Below the pieces are notes generated by a model. It was not told the origin of the DNA. It saw nothing but the letters and a program-made list of their open reading frames with translations, and did not search any database. A stretch of 64,000 bases of DNA from Symbiodinium kawagutii (lineage: Eukaryota; Sar; Dinophyceae; Suessiales; Symbiodiniaceae): the NCBI GenBank assembly GCA_009767595.1, contig VSDK01016960.1, positions 41,809 to 105,808 of the forward strand. Reading direction: 5' to 3'. Each line of letters begins with the position of its first letter. Position 1 is the first letter of the stretch. A program made the translations under genes and the position numbers. Positions 42,813 through 55,199 of the stretch are shown here, piece after piece.

Positions 42813-44139
42813 TTATGCTGCTCTGGCTCGACCAACCCTACGCCTTTCCGTGGTTCTTGGTAAAAGGGTTCTTGTTGCAAAGGTGGCTTGGTGTTGTGGG
42901 TGGTAATGGGGTCGCCTGATGATATGGCCCAGTTTTTCTTGTAACACTTCGCTTAGTGGACGGATATATCTATGCGGTCCTTCGCTTATCGCTGCATTTG
43001 CACGTCTGAATACTTCCTCATTTGTATTCGCACGGTCTATATATGTGGTACTCATGTTCAAGATTTTTCGCAGTCCCTTTAGCTGAAACGTGTCAAGTTT
43101 GCTAGCAGCAGCTTCTGTCGGTTGGAGCGCTTCTAGACTATAAAGCAATTTTGTAACACAAGCGGCATTAAACACTTGGATTTTCCGTTTGTTCGGTACC
43201 CGAGCCTGCTTCCAGAATAGGTCTACTTTCTTTAGTGTCGGCATGGTTTGAGAAATGCGCCTGTTGATTTCGGTTTTTGGCTCGACTTTTTTGGTAATTT
43301 GAGTTCCTAAGTAAATGGTTTCATCGACATTTGTAATGGGTTCTCCGTCTGCCAAAGTGACTTGATTATTCTTGTTAAATGTGATGCATACGCATTTATC
43401 TCTGTTTAATCTCATATTGTAGTATGCCGATTCTTCCTCAATATATCTTATGAGTTCCTTCGCATTCTTCCTGTTTTTTGCAACTATCAAGGTGTCGTCG
43501 GCGTAAAGCAGTTCTTGGAAGTTCATATGCTGCAAGGATTTATTGTACATTGGATCGTTGTTTCTGTGTCTTTCATCCGCAAATAACACATTCATCATTA
43601 TCACAAACAAATACGGTGAAAGCGGGCAGCCTTGGCGAATGCCCGAATGTTGTCTCTTCCAATCACTGGTTCTATTGTTATGCACTGTCCTGAACATAGG
43701 GTTTTCATAGAGTGCTTGAATGTTATCAATCATTTTCTTGTCAAGTTTCATTCTTTCGAGTGTTTCGATGAGTCTGCTATGACTTACTTTATCAAAGGCT
43801 TTTTCCCAGTCCAAAAGTACAAGTATTATGTTTTCATGTCCAGATTCCCCCAAATCCTGAAATCTTCGTACGCAAAATAAAGGTTCTGCTGTGCTTCGTG
43901 ATGTTCGAAGACCGAATTGCGTATTGGAGATGAACTGGTCTGTTGCATCCGCGATTCTTTTTTTGAAGGATTTTTGTAAAAATTTTGTATGAGGAATTGA
44001 GTAGTGAAATTGGACGGTAATTCCATGGGAGTTCCGCGTTTCCTTTTTTGAAAATTGAAACTACTTCCGCGCAAGTAAAATCAGCTGGGTAGGATTCTTC
44101 AGTCCACCTCTGCTTCAAGATTTTCGCGAAAGTGTTCAC
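42813..44139 (-). mobile_element. Non-LTR (LINE) reverse transcriptase fragment
   Basis: Read on the minus strand: VSIFKKGNAELPWNYRPISL (RT entry), then after a frame change at a run of seven A (plus strand T at 43958-43964) LVLLDWEKAFDKVSHSRLIE (motif A), SGIRQGCPLSPYLFVIMMNV (motif B) and LLYADDTLIVA (motif C). A thumb and C-terminal region follow, ending in TAA at 42813. No endonuclease domain is seen upstream, so the copy is 5'-truncated. It lies in an intron of the large membrane gene in the same orientation. The homopolymer frame change may be a mutation or a sequencing error. Confidence 0.85.
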
Positions 44140-44691
44140 ATTATCCTCAGCCCCACCAAGTCCCTGCAGTAGTTTTGCCCGTTGATCATTCAGAATTGGG
44201 GCTGAAACCTACATTCCGCCCCTTGAGTTTTCCCATCCCTTGCAACAGTGTCAAATGGGTTTGAGATGGGCATACCATCCCACCATCCCGGAACGATCAT
44301 CAAACATCTTTCAGATGGTTTTGTCCATCTCCATGAAATGAAAATTAACAAAAACAGTCCTTTGAGAATGGTAGATAATCCCTGTGATTTTCAGGCCTGA
44401 CATGACTTTATTTTATGGCCAATTGCACTAGAAAATGCGGCAAACTAAGCAACCACTTTTCACGATTTGAAACCATCATGATATGTCATAGTTCAAACAT
44501 TCGACTTTTTCTCTGCATCTTTCTACATAATCATGTTACTCTATCAAACATCACCCACTATCAACCCTCAAAAATCAACTATTAAACTCACTGTAATTGA
44601 TCAACCCAAAACGTTTTGGGTGGACCAACTTTTTAGATCAACCCATCACCATGAACCTTGAAGCACCGCTGAAGTCCCGTGATCGAGTCGC

Positions 44692-44885
44692 TCCTCTTGG
44701 GATTCGCCCAGTGGACATCTTTGGCAGTCGGTGGAGCCGCCAACAGGCTGGGCTGTGCCAGGAGCACATGGCTCGCATATGTGGGTCAAGCCCTTGTCGT
44801 CCCGCAGGGACGTCGAAGCTGTGCCTGAAGGGCATGCCTTGCAGGCCAAGTTGCTGGTATTTCGTAGCCGGTCACTGACAAAGAC
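44692..44885 (-). CDS. Large membrane protein gene: first GCC2/GCC3 exon
   Basis: The acceptor GCCGAGGAG leads into CKACPSGTASTSLRDDKGLT, HICEPCAPGTAQPVGGSTDC and QRCPLGES. The CxPCxxGTxS...D..G.TH.C..CxxGxxQ...G...C..C layout is a GCC2/GCC3 pair, extracellular. The 3' boundary is uncertain (a GA or GC donor would be needed near 44690). Confidence 0.75.
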
Positions 44886-44964
44886 CTCCTCGGCGCCACA
44901 CAACGCACGATGTTGAAAGCAGAAATTGTTCGGGTGCGCACATGCATTCATACTTAAGCTTGAT

Positions 44965-45594
44965 AGAAGCACATTACATAACATAACATAACATTACATG
45001 ACATAACATAACATAACATTACATAACATTACATTACATAACATTACATAACATAACATTACATAACATTACATTGAATTACATAACATTACATAACATT
45101 ACATCACATTACATAACATTACATTACATAGCATAACATAACATTACATAACATTACATCACATAACATAACATTACATAACATTACATCACATAACATT
45201 ACATTACATTACATTACATAGCATTACATAGCATTACATAGCATAACATTACATAACATTACATTACATAACATTACATAACATAACATTGCATAACATT
45301 ACATTACATTACATTACATAACATAACATAACATTACATTACATTACATAGCATAACATAACATTACATAACATTACATCACATAACATAACATTACATA
45401 ACATTACATCACATAACATTACATTACATTACATTACATAACATTACATAGCATTACATAGCATAACATTACATAACATTACATTACATAACATTACATA
45501 ACATAACATTGCATAACATTACATTACATTACATTACATTACATAACATAACATAACATTACATTGCATTACATTACACTAAATTACATAACAT
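44965..45594. repeat. (ACATT/ACATA)n pentanucleotide-like array
   Basis: About 630 bases made of ACATAACATTACATAACATA permutations. The plus strand has C only in ACA and nearly no G. Higher-order segments of about 200 bases repeat (for example 45130-45300 and 45360-45540). Confidence 0.95.
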
Positions 45595-45596
45595 AC

Positions 45597-45745
45597 ATAC
45601 ATGCATGCATGCATACATACATACATAGTTTCATACAAACATAACATACATACATACATACATACATACATACATACATACATACATACATACATACATA
45701 CATACATACATACATACATACATACATACATACATACATACAGAC
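45597..45745. repeat. (CATA)n microsatellite
   Basis: A nearly pure CATA tetranucleotide run, with ATGCATGC at its start. Confidence 0.95.
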
Positions 45746-45749
45746 ACGC

Positions 45750-47955
45750 AGATATACATGCGTGCACCACTTTGCGCTGCAGTACATTTTATTGCAATGC
45801 CTGGTATTGCAGTCCATGGCATTGAATTGACAATGCATGACATTACATTAATACGTATGCACACAGAACATTATCTAACATTACATGACAAGAATTATTT
45901 TCAGTACATACATCACGCGCACTATGTACATACATCACATCCATTACAGTACATTACACCCGGAATACAGGATATCACATTCCACTCAACTGCATTTTGA
46001 ATCATGGCAGCGCTTTATGTCACATGGCAGTACATTCACGCCATACATTACATACTCTTGCATTACAATTACATGCATTACAATTACATGCGTTACATTA
46101 CTTGACACACACATTTACATGTACATTTGCATCTACTTTACTTGTTAATGGTTCAGGGAAATGCGTCACTTTACCAAATTTGCATCTACCTGTGTATGCA
46201 CACGCACAGTTACATTCAATTGCATTGCGTTTCACTACATTGCATGACATAACATCTAGCACATACATGTACATTACATACATTGATATGTATTGTGCAC
46301 ATTGCATGGTACCAAATGATGCACACAACACTATGCGATTTAGTACAGTACAAGACAGCACACACGACATTCTTGTATTGATACATCAAACAGGTTGCAA
46401 ACACAGACATGACAAACGCATACGTATCATCCATCACCACTACTCAACTACATGCGATATGAAAGTTACATGAACTACGTTGCACCGCATGACATCACAT
46501 TACGTGACATTACATTACATGACACAACATTGCATCACCTAGATACATGCATACATACACGCATACGTGCAAACATACCGATCCATCCGATACAATACAA
46601 TACACTACAATACAATATGTTGCAATACATTACAATTAAATACAATATGATACACGACATTTTCTGCAATACATTAAAAGACATTTCAATACATAACAAT
46701 GCATTACAATGCATTACAATGCATTACAATACACTCACTACAATACAACACAATTTGTTACAATACACCACCGTACACTGCAATACATTGCACTACAATA
46801 CCTTACCATTCACTACAAAACACTATGTCAATTGTGTCACAATACATTGCAACACATGACAATACAGTTCAACAAGTTGCAATACACCACAATACATGAC
46901 AAAACCTTACGATACATTAGAATTCATTACAATACAGAAAATGACAACACAGTACAACAAATTGAAATACCTTACAATACATTACAATACAACGCTAAAC
47001 ATCACCATACATGACAATACATGACAATACAATACATACAGTACAGCACATTAAAATACATTGCAGCACATTGCAATGCATTACATGACATTGCAATACA
47101 TTCCAAAACATTAACATCAAAAAACATTGCAAGACAGTACAACACACTACAATATCTTACAACACATGACACTACATTACAAAACATTACGCTACATCAC
47201 AAAAGATTCCAAGACAGCACAAAACATTGCAAAACATTGCGATACACTACAATACGGTACAGCACGTTACAATACATTACCATACATTACCATAAATTAC
47301 ACCACATTACAAGTCGTTACAACACATTACAATACATTGAGTACATGGCAATACATTCCAATATATTACATCGCAATAAATTACATTGCAGTACCATACA
47401 TGAAAAAACAGTGCAATACCATACAACACCATACAGCACCATACAATGCCATACAGTACATTGCAGTACGTTGCAATACCAAACAATACAATACGTTACA
47501 ATACCAAACAATACCATATAACACCATACAATACCATACAACACCATACAGCACCATACAATGCAATACAGTACGTTAATAAACGTTAAATACCAACCAA
47601 TTCAATACGTTACAATACCAAACAATACCATATCAGTAATACCATACAGCACCATACAGAACCATACAATGCAATACAATAAGTTAATATACGTGACAAC
47701 ACCAAACAATACAATACGTTACAATACCAAACAATACCATACAACACCATACAATACCATACAACACCACCCAATACCATACAGCACCATACAATGCAAT
47801 ACAGTACGTTAATATACGTTAAATACCAGACAATTCAATACGTTACAATACCAAACAATACCATATAATACCATACAATACCGTACAACGCCATACAGCA
47901 CTATACAATGCAATACAGTACGTTACAATACAATACAATACATACATACATGGCA
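45750..47955. repeat. Degenerate ACATTACAATAC array
   Basis: About 2.2 kb of ACATTACAATAC/CCATACAATACC words with a loose spacing of 5 and 10 bases. From about 47400 on, CCATACAACACCATACAGCA blocks of about 120-130 bases repeat three or more times. Strong strand asymmetry (G-poor on plus). No gene. Confidence 0.85.
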
Positions 47956-47964
47956 TGCAAACAT

Positions 47965-48107
47965 ACTGACGGGTATTGATGACCCTCCCGTTCTAAATTC
48001 AAGTTTCAAATGGTAGCGGTCAATAGCTTTTGAGGACAACATTAGTTTCGACACATGCGGGTCGGCATCCGGATCCAGGGGTCGGGGGTAACAATAACGT
48101 TTGTTTC
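47965..48107 (-). CDS. Candidate exon of the large gene, unassigned
   Basis: The minus acceptor CTGCAAGCAG precedes KRYCYPRPLDPDADPHVSKL and MLSSKAIDRYHLKLEF. It lies between the exon at 49 kb and the first GCC2/GCC3 exon and is on the same strand. I do not recognise the segment; it could be ectodomain. Confidence 0.35.
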
Positions 48108-48720
48108 CTGCTTGCAGCAGCTTTACACACAATTGCCAGCTGATGAAGAACCTGAGCTTTCAGGATAAAAACAAACCATTAAAACAAAGGTTTTACTCCG
48201 CAGAACAAACCTTTTCTCGAGAAAAAAAAAGTTTTAAGCCGTGAAACTAACCACAGGGGTCATCACTTCTGATACTGACAGGCATATTACATGAGAGGTG
48301 GTCAATATGTGGATTCTGCTCGGAAGGATGCCTATTACAACGCTGGCTTAAGCCCTTTTGAAAAATGTTTTTTTTCTCAGTTTGATCGTGAACAGCCGTC
48401 AGTGCAGATGATAGCTCAAATCCCCATTTTCTATTGCTGGTTTGAATCCGTTGTAGCTGAATGACTTCTGGCTGCGCTGGACCCCTGTACCAAATGGTCT
48501 GCAACGCTACAAACGTAGATCCCCAAAGCAGCCTCAATCATTTGGCCCCTGACCCTGTAGGTCTTTATGGCAGGTTCAGATTTGATGCTCTAGTTGAATG
48601 ATCAATGAACAAACGATCTGACCAACGAGGATCGGAGTGACCGTTTGTCTTGAGACTCTCAGTGAGTGCTTCCTCGGCCTTTTCATGTTGTGCACACAAG
48701 GTCAGGTTGAAAACGATCCC

Positions 48721-48936
48721 CTATGCCGAACTTACATTCTGTGATCCAAGACACATTATGAGCAATGTCCCTTCATTACACTGTGGGCTATATCTTGGGG
48801 ATGCGCCGATATGCTTTCCACCCCACAAAAGAAAATGCACATCCCCAGGAGTCATCCAGAAATTGATACTTTCAGTTGGGAAATTATCAACTTTGGGGAG
48901 AATCTTTCTTATGAATGCGATATTGATGCATGACAA
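48721..48936 (-). CDS. Weak candidate exon
   Basis: The minus frame has NFWMTPGDVHFLLWGGKHIG and ASPRYSPQCNEGTLL. It is coding-like, but a plus frame is also open across the same bases (48650-48982). No splice signals stand out. Confidence 0.25.
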   Translation of the reverse strand: MSCINIAFIRKILPKVDNFPTESINFWMTPGDVHFLLWGGKHIGASPRYSPQCNEGTLLIMCLGSQNVSSA

Positions 48937-49034
48937 TCGAAAAAGCTTTCATGGCAAAGGCATGCAAAGGCAACAACTTTGAAAGCAAGTAGAAACGTGG
49001 CATCCAGCTACAGATCATGCGGCACTATTCCATG

Positions 49035-49182
49035 CCATGGTGCGGTGTCGGTGTTGAAGAGTCCAAATTGCGCGTAGCAAACCGTTGGATCCAGCAGCCA
49101 CTCTTCCCACAGTGTCCGACTGGATTGGACCCAGCCACACGCCACCTCCATAGCCTGGAGACTTGGTTTTTTCAATGGCACC
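49035..49182 (-). CDS. Large membrane protein gene: W-rich ectodomain exon
   Basis: The acceptor GATCGCAG precedes a frame with VACGWVQSSRTLWEEWLLDP and TVCYAQFGLFNTDT. The pattern C-x-W...W..W..D...C...FGL is one I associate with the segment between the binding domain and the first GCC2/GCC3 modules in large dinoflagellate membrane proteins. Another frame (with SPGYGGGVWLGPIQSDTV) is also open and is the main alternative. Confidence 0.5.
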
Positions 49183-50544
49183 CTGCGATCAGATACGAAA
49201 AAACGCGACAAAAGTGAGATAAATGCTCATTTTACTAAAGCAAGTCCATGTGGCTGAGGTGTTTTGGGTCTGCTGCGTGAGAAGAAGCCCGTTCAGAACC
49301 TCAGTTTGGGTTGCGTGGTGTGGTTTCAGCGATTGAAGAAGTGCAACATGGCGCAACTGGCATGCGGCTGGCTCTTTCTTCATGTGTTTCAAAAGGTGAG
49401 AAGATCTGTCATCAAGTACTGGAAGTTCCATAAAGAAAAGCGAGTTGATAAGTGCCCAGATGATTCTTGAAGGGAGATTTATAACGCAAGATAGTCCGCC
49501 TAGATCTGGGATCCAGAGATGCCATTGGTGCTCAAACCCTTGGAGTTTTCCATCATCGTGCATCTGCTAAATGATATCATTATCAATCTGGAAGCATCAT
49601 GTGCCATGCACAACTCCAATCAGTTTCTGGGAAGATTAAGTATGACTGTATGACTGAGTCAAAGGAACCCTTTGTCAGTCTTCATGGCTGAAATTCCCAC
49701 TATGATGGGAACACCAATGTCGGTGTGGAGGTCTTCGTCTCATAGTTGCTTCTGTGGAAAGAATTCCGGAGGATGCAATGGGATGACAACAGAACAGGTG
49801 AACCAAACATAACAAAGCACTGAATTTGTAGGTTCCCCCACTAACTTGAACTTTTGGGGTAATTCTAGGAGGTACCAATGTTTAGGGGCATGGCAACATC
49901 AGTTACAAAAAAATGATAAACGATCAACCGCACTAACAAAGTTTAAAATCTGCTTGTCAACCATGGAACTTCGCTGTTGAGAGTAAAGGCGCGTGCCAGC
50001 TCATGCACTGCAGGTGAGAGGAACTTAAGGTTGTAGCTGCAATACTTTTCCTCGGGAATTATCGTTTCGGAAACCCGGGGGGGATCTCAATCGACAAGAC
50101 TTCAATAGACTCTGTAGAGGGCGGCATTTGATTTTCAAAGCCACCAAACGACACATGGTCAAAAGGTGGTTCAAGATTTGGTGATGGTCTCCCCCCATAT
50201 GCAGTGTGGCAGAATCTTTGAACACAAGGGATCAACAAGCAGGCGGATTCATTGTTTGCTCGAGCCATAGTCGCAACAGAGACTGATAATAAGATAGTCT
50301 ATGCCAAGAAGATTCATAGTAGAAATCATCAACCAACCATTTGTTCCAAGCATCTAACACAATATCCTCCAACGCGGACGTCCTAACACCACGTTCATAG
50401 CTCGCGCGATCATGCCGCGGGTATGACACTAGCTGCGGCTTCAACTGAAGAAAAGTGGGATCTGGCTCCCACCAATACAGCAGGCTAGCGACCTCAGCGT
50501 GGTGGTTTCCACTTGTTTCAGGGTCTTAGCAAATGCCATGTGGA

Positions 50545-50642
50545 TGTTTCCCAAAATAGGGGTACCCAAAAAATGGTTGGTTTTCTACTATAAATGATGA
50601 ATAGTGGATGATTTGGGGGGTCCCATATTTTAAGAAACACCC
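50545..50642. mobile_element. MITE-like element
   Basis: GTTTCCCAAAATAGGGGTAC ... GGGGGTCCCATATTTTAAGA AAC. The core is in the opposite orientation to the copy at 50751 (reads TACTATAAATGATGAATAG). Confidence 0.7.
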
Positions 50643-50750
50643 ATGTGGAAGTTTCATGATGCTTCATGATGGTTGAAGCTTTCTGGAACAAACTAGCCTG
50701 GTTGGTGCATTCGACCCCTATGAAAATTACTCGTCAACCAACTATATGGT

Positions 50751-50846
50751 GGTTTCTCAATATAGGGGTACCCCCAAGTCATCCATTTACAGTCGTTTAT
50801 AGTAATAAACCATCCATTTTTGGGGTCCCCTATGGCTTGAGAAACC
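50751..50846. mobile_element. MITE-like element
   Basis: GGTTTCTCAATATAGGGGTA ... GGGGTCCCCTATGGCTTGAG AAACC. It abuts the 3' end of the exon at 50890-51542, and the open frame of that exon runs on into it. Confidence 0.8.
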
Positions 50847-50889
50847 ACCAACTAACCAGTAGCATGCCCGAAGTTTTGTTCAGCACGGC

Positions 50890-51542
50890 CTCTGAAGGTA
50901 TTTGTACATAGTCGTCCCATGTCTTCACGTCCGCAGGAATGACAGGCATGTCAAATGCCGTGGCGCGTGCCATGACTGTGGCCCATTCCCAGCTTCTGAT
51001 CGTGAGGAACAGCAGGCACTTCTCCGTAGTGTCCCGGCACTGTGGAGGATACCAAAAGTGATCGCCAAAGCACTTCCCTTGAAGGATCCCGTTCACCCAT
51101 TCCAAGCCTTCAAAGTCTCCAGTCGCTTCCGCGTACTCGACCATTTTGAGTGGGTCGGCCATATCAGTAGCGTTGCAGAAGTTGAGCTTGGACTTGTTGA
51201 TCTTCTCAACTGAGTCAAAGTAGATGTGAGCGTTGTGCCAAAAGGCGTCATAGCTCCTGTACCACTCTAAGGAAAGCCCCTCTGCCTTAAAGGCTGTTTG
51301 TAGCACTTCGGACAAAACATATTGGCCTGTGGTGCCCTCGTAGCCCATGCTCCCCAAGTTCACAGGTTTGGATGTTTCGGACTTCTCTTCGATTTCAAGG
51401 AGGGCCGGTGCAATGGATGTAGACCAAACTTCCATTCCCACGTGAAAAGGTGTCCCCTTCGGACCATCGGATCCACATCCACGATCAACCTTGTTCGAAG
51501 GAGAATTGCACCCGGCAAGCGCGAAGAGTTGAATATTAGATT
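50890..51542 (-). CDS. Large membrane protein gene: binding-domain exon 2
   Basis: The longest clear host exon. The acceptor GCCTCTTGCCAG is followed by about 215 open codons: NIQLFALAGC, EVWSTSIAPALLEIEEKSET, MGYEGTTGQYVLSEVLQTAF, GLSLEWYRSYDAFWHNAHIY, CFGDHFWYPPQCRDTTEKCL, EWATVMARATAFDMPVIPAD and WDDYVQIPSEAV. The mix of EVW...GYEG and FW...CR...C...W suggests the second half of a periplasmic-binding-protein-like fold (glycine-betaine type) used as an extracellular ligand domain. The Cys residues are unusual for a bacterial binding protein and fit a secreted eukaryotic one. The 3' end is uncertain by about 20 bases. Confidence 0.65.
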
Positions 51543-51995
51543 CTGGCAAGAGGCAATGTGGCCGGGATGAGCGGGCAGGGGTCTTAGCCAGGGGATAGCC
51601 CTCAAAATGTAAACCCCCGAAAGGGCCTCAAAGATCTGTTGGCTGGAAATTGTTCAAAACATGATGTCCACTGCCCGATCCTCATTCAGCTGATACCCTA
51701 ACCCTCCGAAATTTGTGAATTTACGAACGCAAGAATTTGCATAATTTGTTTGGCTCAGGTACAAAAAATGACGTAAATCATTCCTAACATACGTAGATTT
51801 ACTATGATTTACTTATATACCCCAATTGATTTTCCTATATACCAAAAATTGTTTATTTAGAAAACCTAGATTTGTTTGCTCATGTACCTAATTGTTTGGC
51901 TCTCATCAAGCGAGCAGATTACTGGAGATTCCTGATTTTTTAGGGTTGTCAGATTGTTTGTTCAGCTTGTTGCAGTCCCACTAAGAGCAACGAAC

Positions 51996-52164
51996 CTGAG
52001 CGAAGTTCCCACAGAATCCCCTGGATGGCGCCCTGGCAGTCCTGAAATTTCCGCCGTCTGCACGTGAAAGCCAAGCAGTTCTTCAATGAGAATCTGCACC
52101 ACAGCTGAGACCAACTTTCCAGAGGCCCAGGTGGGCACAACGAGCCCCACTGGGAAGCTCTCAC
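51996..52164 (-). CDS. Large membrane protein gene: binding-domain exon 1
   Basis: The acceptor CTTGACCTGCAG precedes FPVGLVVPTWASGKLVSAVV, then QILIEELLGFHVQTAEISGL. A beta strand followed by an amphipathic helix ending ILIEELLGFHV is typical of the start of glycine-betaine (OpuAC-type) binding domains. The donor is set at CTCAG followed by GTTCGT. This puts the next exon out of phase, so a different donor or a missing small exon is likely. The start codon and signal peptide must lie further upstream and were not found. Confidence 0.55.
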
Positions 52165-52199
52165 CTGCAGGTCAAGAATCGTGAAAACTCGCTGATGCC

Positions 52200-53880
52200 A
52201 TGCGCGTTTTTCATGTGGGCAATTGTGGTGATTAGTAAGGCCAGCTACCCCGTGTCTCGGTTCACGCTACCCCTACCACATAAACAATCAAAACCACAAC
52301 CATGACAAGCACCTCAGCCCTAGCACCCCCACCAGCTGGCTGAACTGCCCACTGAGTGTCATCTGTCCATCCCGCTCAGTTGAGAAACTGCTTTGGCATC
52401 AGCGGTGCCCCCAACAGTACACATTGATTCCTTGATGGCTCACATTACCAAAGTGGCGGATAGCAGTGATCTGCGGATAATGTTGCTTACCAGAGGTGCT
52501 TTCTCCCAGATACTGGCACGGATGAACTACCAGGAGTTTCTTTGGAAAACCAGCAATGTGAGCTGGAGACCGGATCATTACTTGCGTTCCTGAGGCTGAG
52601 CAGGTTTCCGAAAGCTATTGCAAAACTTGTTCAGATTAAGTTGTTGATTCAGTTTGCCAAAATCCCATTTCCTGGGTAACCCACCGAACAAACCAGTGAT
52701 TGCGTCATGTATACCAAGCTGATCAACTGCTGGTATTCTGCAACTTATTGGTTTTGCTGAGCAAGGAGTGGAGCGGCTTGTGGGGGTGAAATCCTGCACC
52801 CTGGAGTGATGAATCAATTCCTTCAGAGATATGCTTGCTGGCTCTCCCTGGTTGATTCACAAGGCTTACCTTTAAGCCAAGACCTCCCAAGACTTGGAAA
52901 CTTTTCAACAATCCAGAACCCAGATTGAACTGAACCAGAGATCTCCTTGTGCTTTTAGATTCTTTCTTGAACGCATGAGAATCCCAATGAATTGACCCTG
53001 CCTTCCCCATCTGTAAGATTCCTTCGCTGTGCTGGCGCGATGCCGTCGTTAAGGCAGGTTGCTGCCGCCAGTCCCAACAGTGGGAGCTTCCAAAGAGCCA
53101 TGGCCCGAAAAACTTCGGAAGATCACCAGCTATGCCATGCTATGCCCCTGAACAAATCATCGCAACCAGGACGGGTTCGACGCTTTGGCAGGGTGTCGTG
53201 CTCCAAAAAGTGTCGGTCTGGTGGGTAACCTTTGCGAGCTAGACACCTCCAAACTATCAAACGAAGCGGGCAAGTCATATCTTGCCCTCAAATCAATCAC
53301 TGACGAGCTCCAAATGTGCGGTCGTAAATAAGCAAGCTAACCCGCAAAGACTCTAAAACGACCCAAAAGTTGAGCTACTTATCAATATGTTTTTGACAAC
53401 AAAGCTAACTACTTATTGCCACTCGCAGCATCTTGCTTTGTCCTGCCTCCATTCCTCTATCTTGAACTCACGTTTGTCCCATAGAAGAGTTGTAATCAGA
53501 ACTGTTGTTGAATGGCTTGGTGCATTTCTTGAATGCAAGCGTTTTGGTTGCAGCGCAGCAAGAACCCCCCCAGGTGGATTCCAGATTTTTGCGAAAATTC
53601 AGCTGCAAACTCTGCTTGTGGAAACGATTGCTGCAAACCCCCACAACTGAAAAATTGCTTAGTTTGCAAAATATGTGGGGTCACAAGAAAGCACTCAACG
53701 CGCACTTTGAATAATTGAAAAGATTAACCAGTGGTGCATAGCGCAAATTCATCGTCTTTGCATCTTCTCTGCATTTCCTGCTGTGGACCACAGTCACACA
53801 GTGTATTAATTCACGAGCGACCGTGAAAGCCAGATGAACACGCTGATGACCGATATGATTGTTCTTGGTGAGTCATTGTT
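52200..53880. other. No recognised gene; upstream of the large gene
   Basis: Several short open frames on both strands, none with motifs. The first exon (Met and signal peptide) of the large minus-strand gene should be here or beyond, but I could not identify it. Confidence 0.4.
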
Positions 53881-53889
53881 GTTTTACAT

Positions 53890-54050
53890 GAACCATTGTC
53901 AACCTTTTTTTGATCATCATTAACCATCACTATTCCCTTTCCATGACCATAATCAACCATCGCTATCCATCATCAACCATCATCAACTATCGTCAACCTA
54001 CCTTACTATCCATCACACCAACCCACCATCAACCAACCACTCATGGGTGG
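53890..54050. repeat. CCATCATCAACC low-complexity tract
   Basis: Degenerate ATCAACCATC words, C-rich on plus, marking the left flank of the exon island at 54055-54250. Confidence 0.75.
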
Positions 54051-54054
54051 TGGT

Positions 54055-54250
54055 CGGCTCCATCCGCGCCCCTCCTTAGGCTCAGCGTAGCGAGCCTGAG
54101 TGCCGCCAAGTTCTCGCTGGAACGAACTTCGAGCGATCTTCAACGAAGAGGGTGCCATCCAATTAGTTCCTCTTAAATCACTGTCATCTAATAACTGGAA
54201 CTCACCATCATAAGGTGCCAGTTTAATTTGTCTTCTGGTTGATCGTTGGA
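54055..54250 (-). CDS. Candidate exon, unknown protein
   Basis: The minus frame encodes KLAPYDGEFQLLDDSDLRGT, NWMAPSSLKIARSSFQRELG and TQARYAEPKEG. It has good coding composition and keeps to one frame across the GC-rich part. Not recognised. Confidence 0.45.
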
Positions 54251-54589
54251 TCATGGGAAAATCGACGAACTTGTTTAGGGTATTTGTTCACCATGAAGAA
54301 ACACGAACTTTCCAGCGCATCGCACCACGGAGGTTGGTGTTTGATGCTGCAGTGATGTTCGACCTGGCAGCACCAATGGCGTTGCATTGCCTTAAACATC
54401 CTAGGCAACGCACCACCAGTTTCGGAGGGTTGATTGACCGATGTTAGACTGAACCAAAACTATCAATTGCATTGGCTTTTCATCGCATGAACGAAATGAA
54501 AACTTGATATTCAACCAACAGCTGCTGGAAAGATCATCGATTCAGCCTGCGATGCTTCCTAGCTTGTCACTACGATTTGCCAGCAAGGA

Positions 54590-55010
54590 CAACCACCCAT
54601 GGATCACCATCATCCACCTATCAACCATCCATCAGAATCAGCCATCCGCAACAACAATTGATCCACCATCATAATCACATTTACCATTGAGATGGTGGTT
54701 GGTCATAGTGGTCGGTTGATGAGATCAATTGAGATCCATGATAATATATACTTATTGAGAATATCACCATCCTTCACCCTCAACACTTCACCACCGTTAT
54801 AACCACCATTCCACCACTGAACCGCCATCCTCCCGCCATTCACCATCCTTAACCAGTATCATCAGCCACTCTTGACCATCATTAACCATCATCAACCCAT
54901 CATCATCCCACCATCATCCCACCATCGACCCACCACCATCTACCCACCACCATCATCAACCCATCAACCCACCACCATCCCACCATTCATAGCCCGCACC
55001 ACCCTTCCCC
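54590..55010. repeat. CCATCATCAACCCACC low-complexity tract
   Basis: Left flank of the next island. CCACCATCCCACCATC words dominate from 54830 on. Confidence 0.75.
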
Positions 55011-55044
55011 CCATCGCCCAGGGACGTAGTTCACCAGGTGCCAT

Positions 55045-55120
55045 CCCTCATCCTCTCTCCGGGCAGCCGCTCGACGCCGAGCTTCAACCGGAAGAGACTC
55101 GGCCTGAGGCGCCCTGGGGA
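55045..55120 (-). CDS. Candidate short exon
   Basis: The minus acceptor GGGCTCCCCAG and the donor CACCTG followed by GTGAAC enclose APQAESLPVEARRRAAARRE. A plus frame (including LDAELQPEETRPEAPWGAQP) is also open, so the strand is uncertain. The flanks follow the CCATCA-left/TGATGG-right pattern. Confidence 0.3.
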
Positions 55121-55199
55121 GCCCAACCCGTGGGGGAAAGCATGGGTGAAGCATGGCTAGGGATGGGTGGAACCCAGGGTAGCCTAGTTGTTGATGGTT

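Noticed and set aside
42813-44139. LINE RT as a host gene exon
   Set aside because: RT motifs A, B and C are complete and typical of non-LTR elements; it sits in an intron between two Cys-rich exons.
45579-45864. Open frames of MYVC/YIHT repeats
   Set aside because: Pure by-product of the (CATA)n microsatellite.
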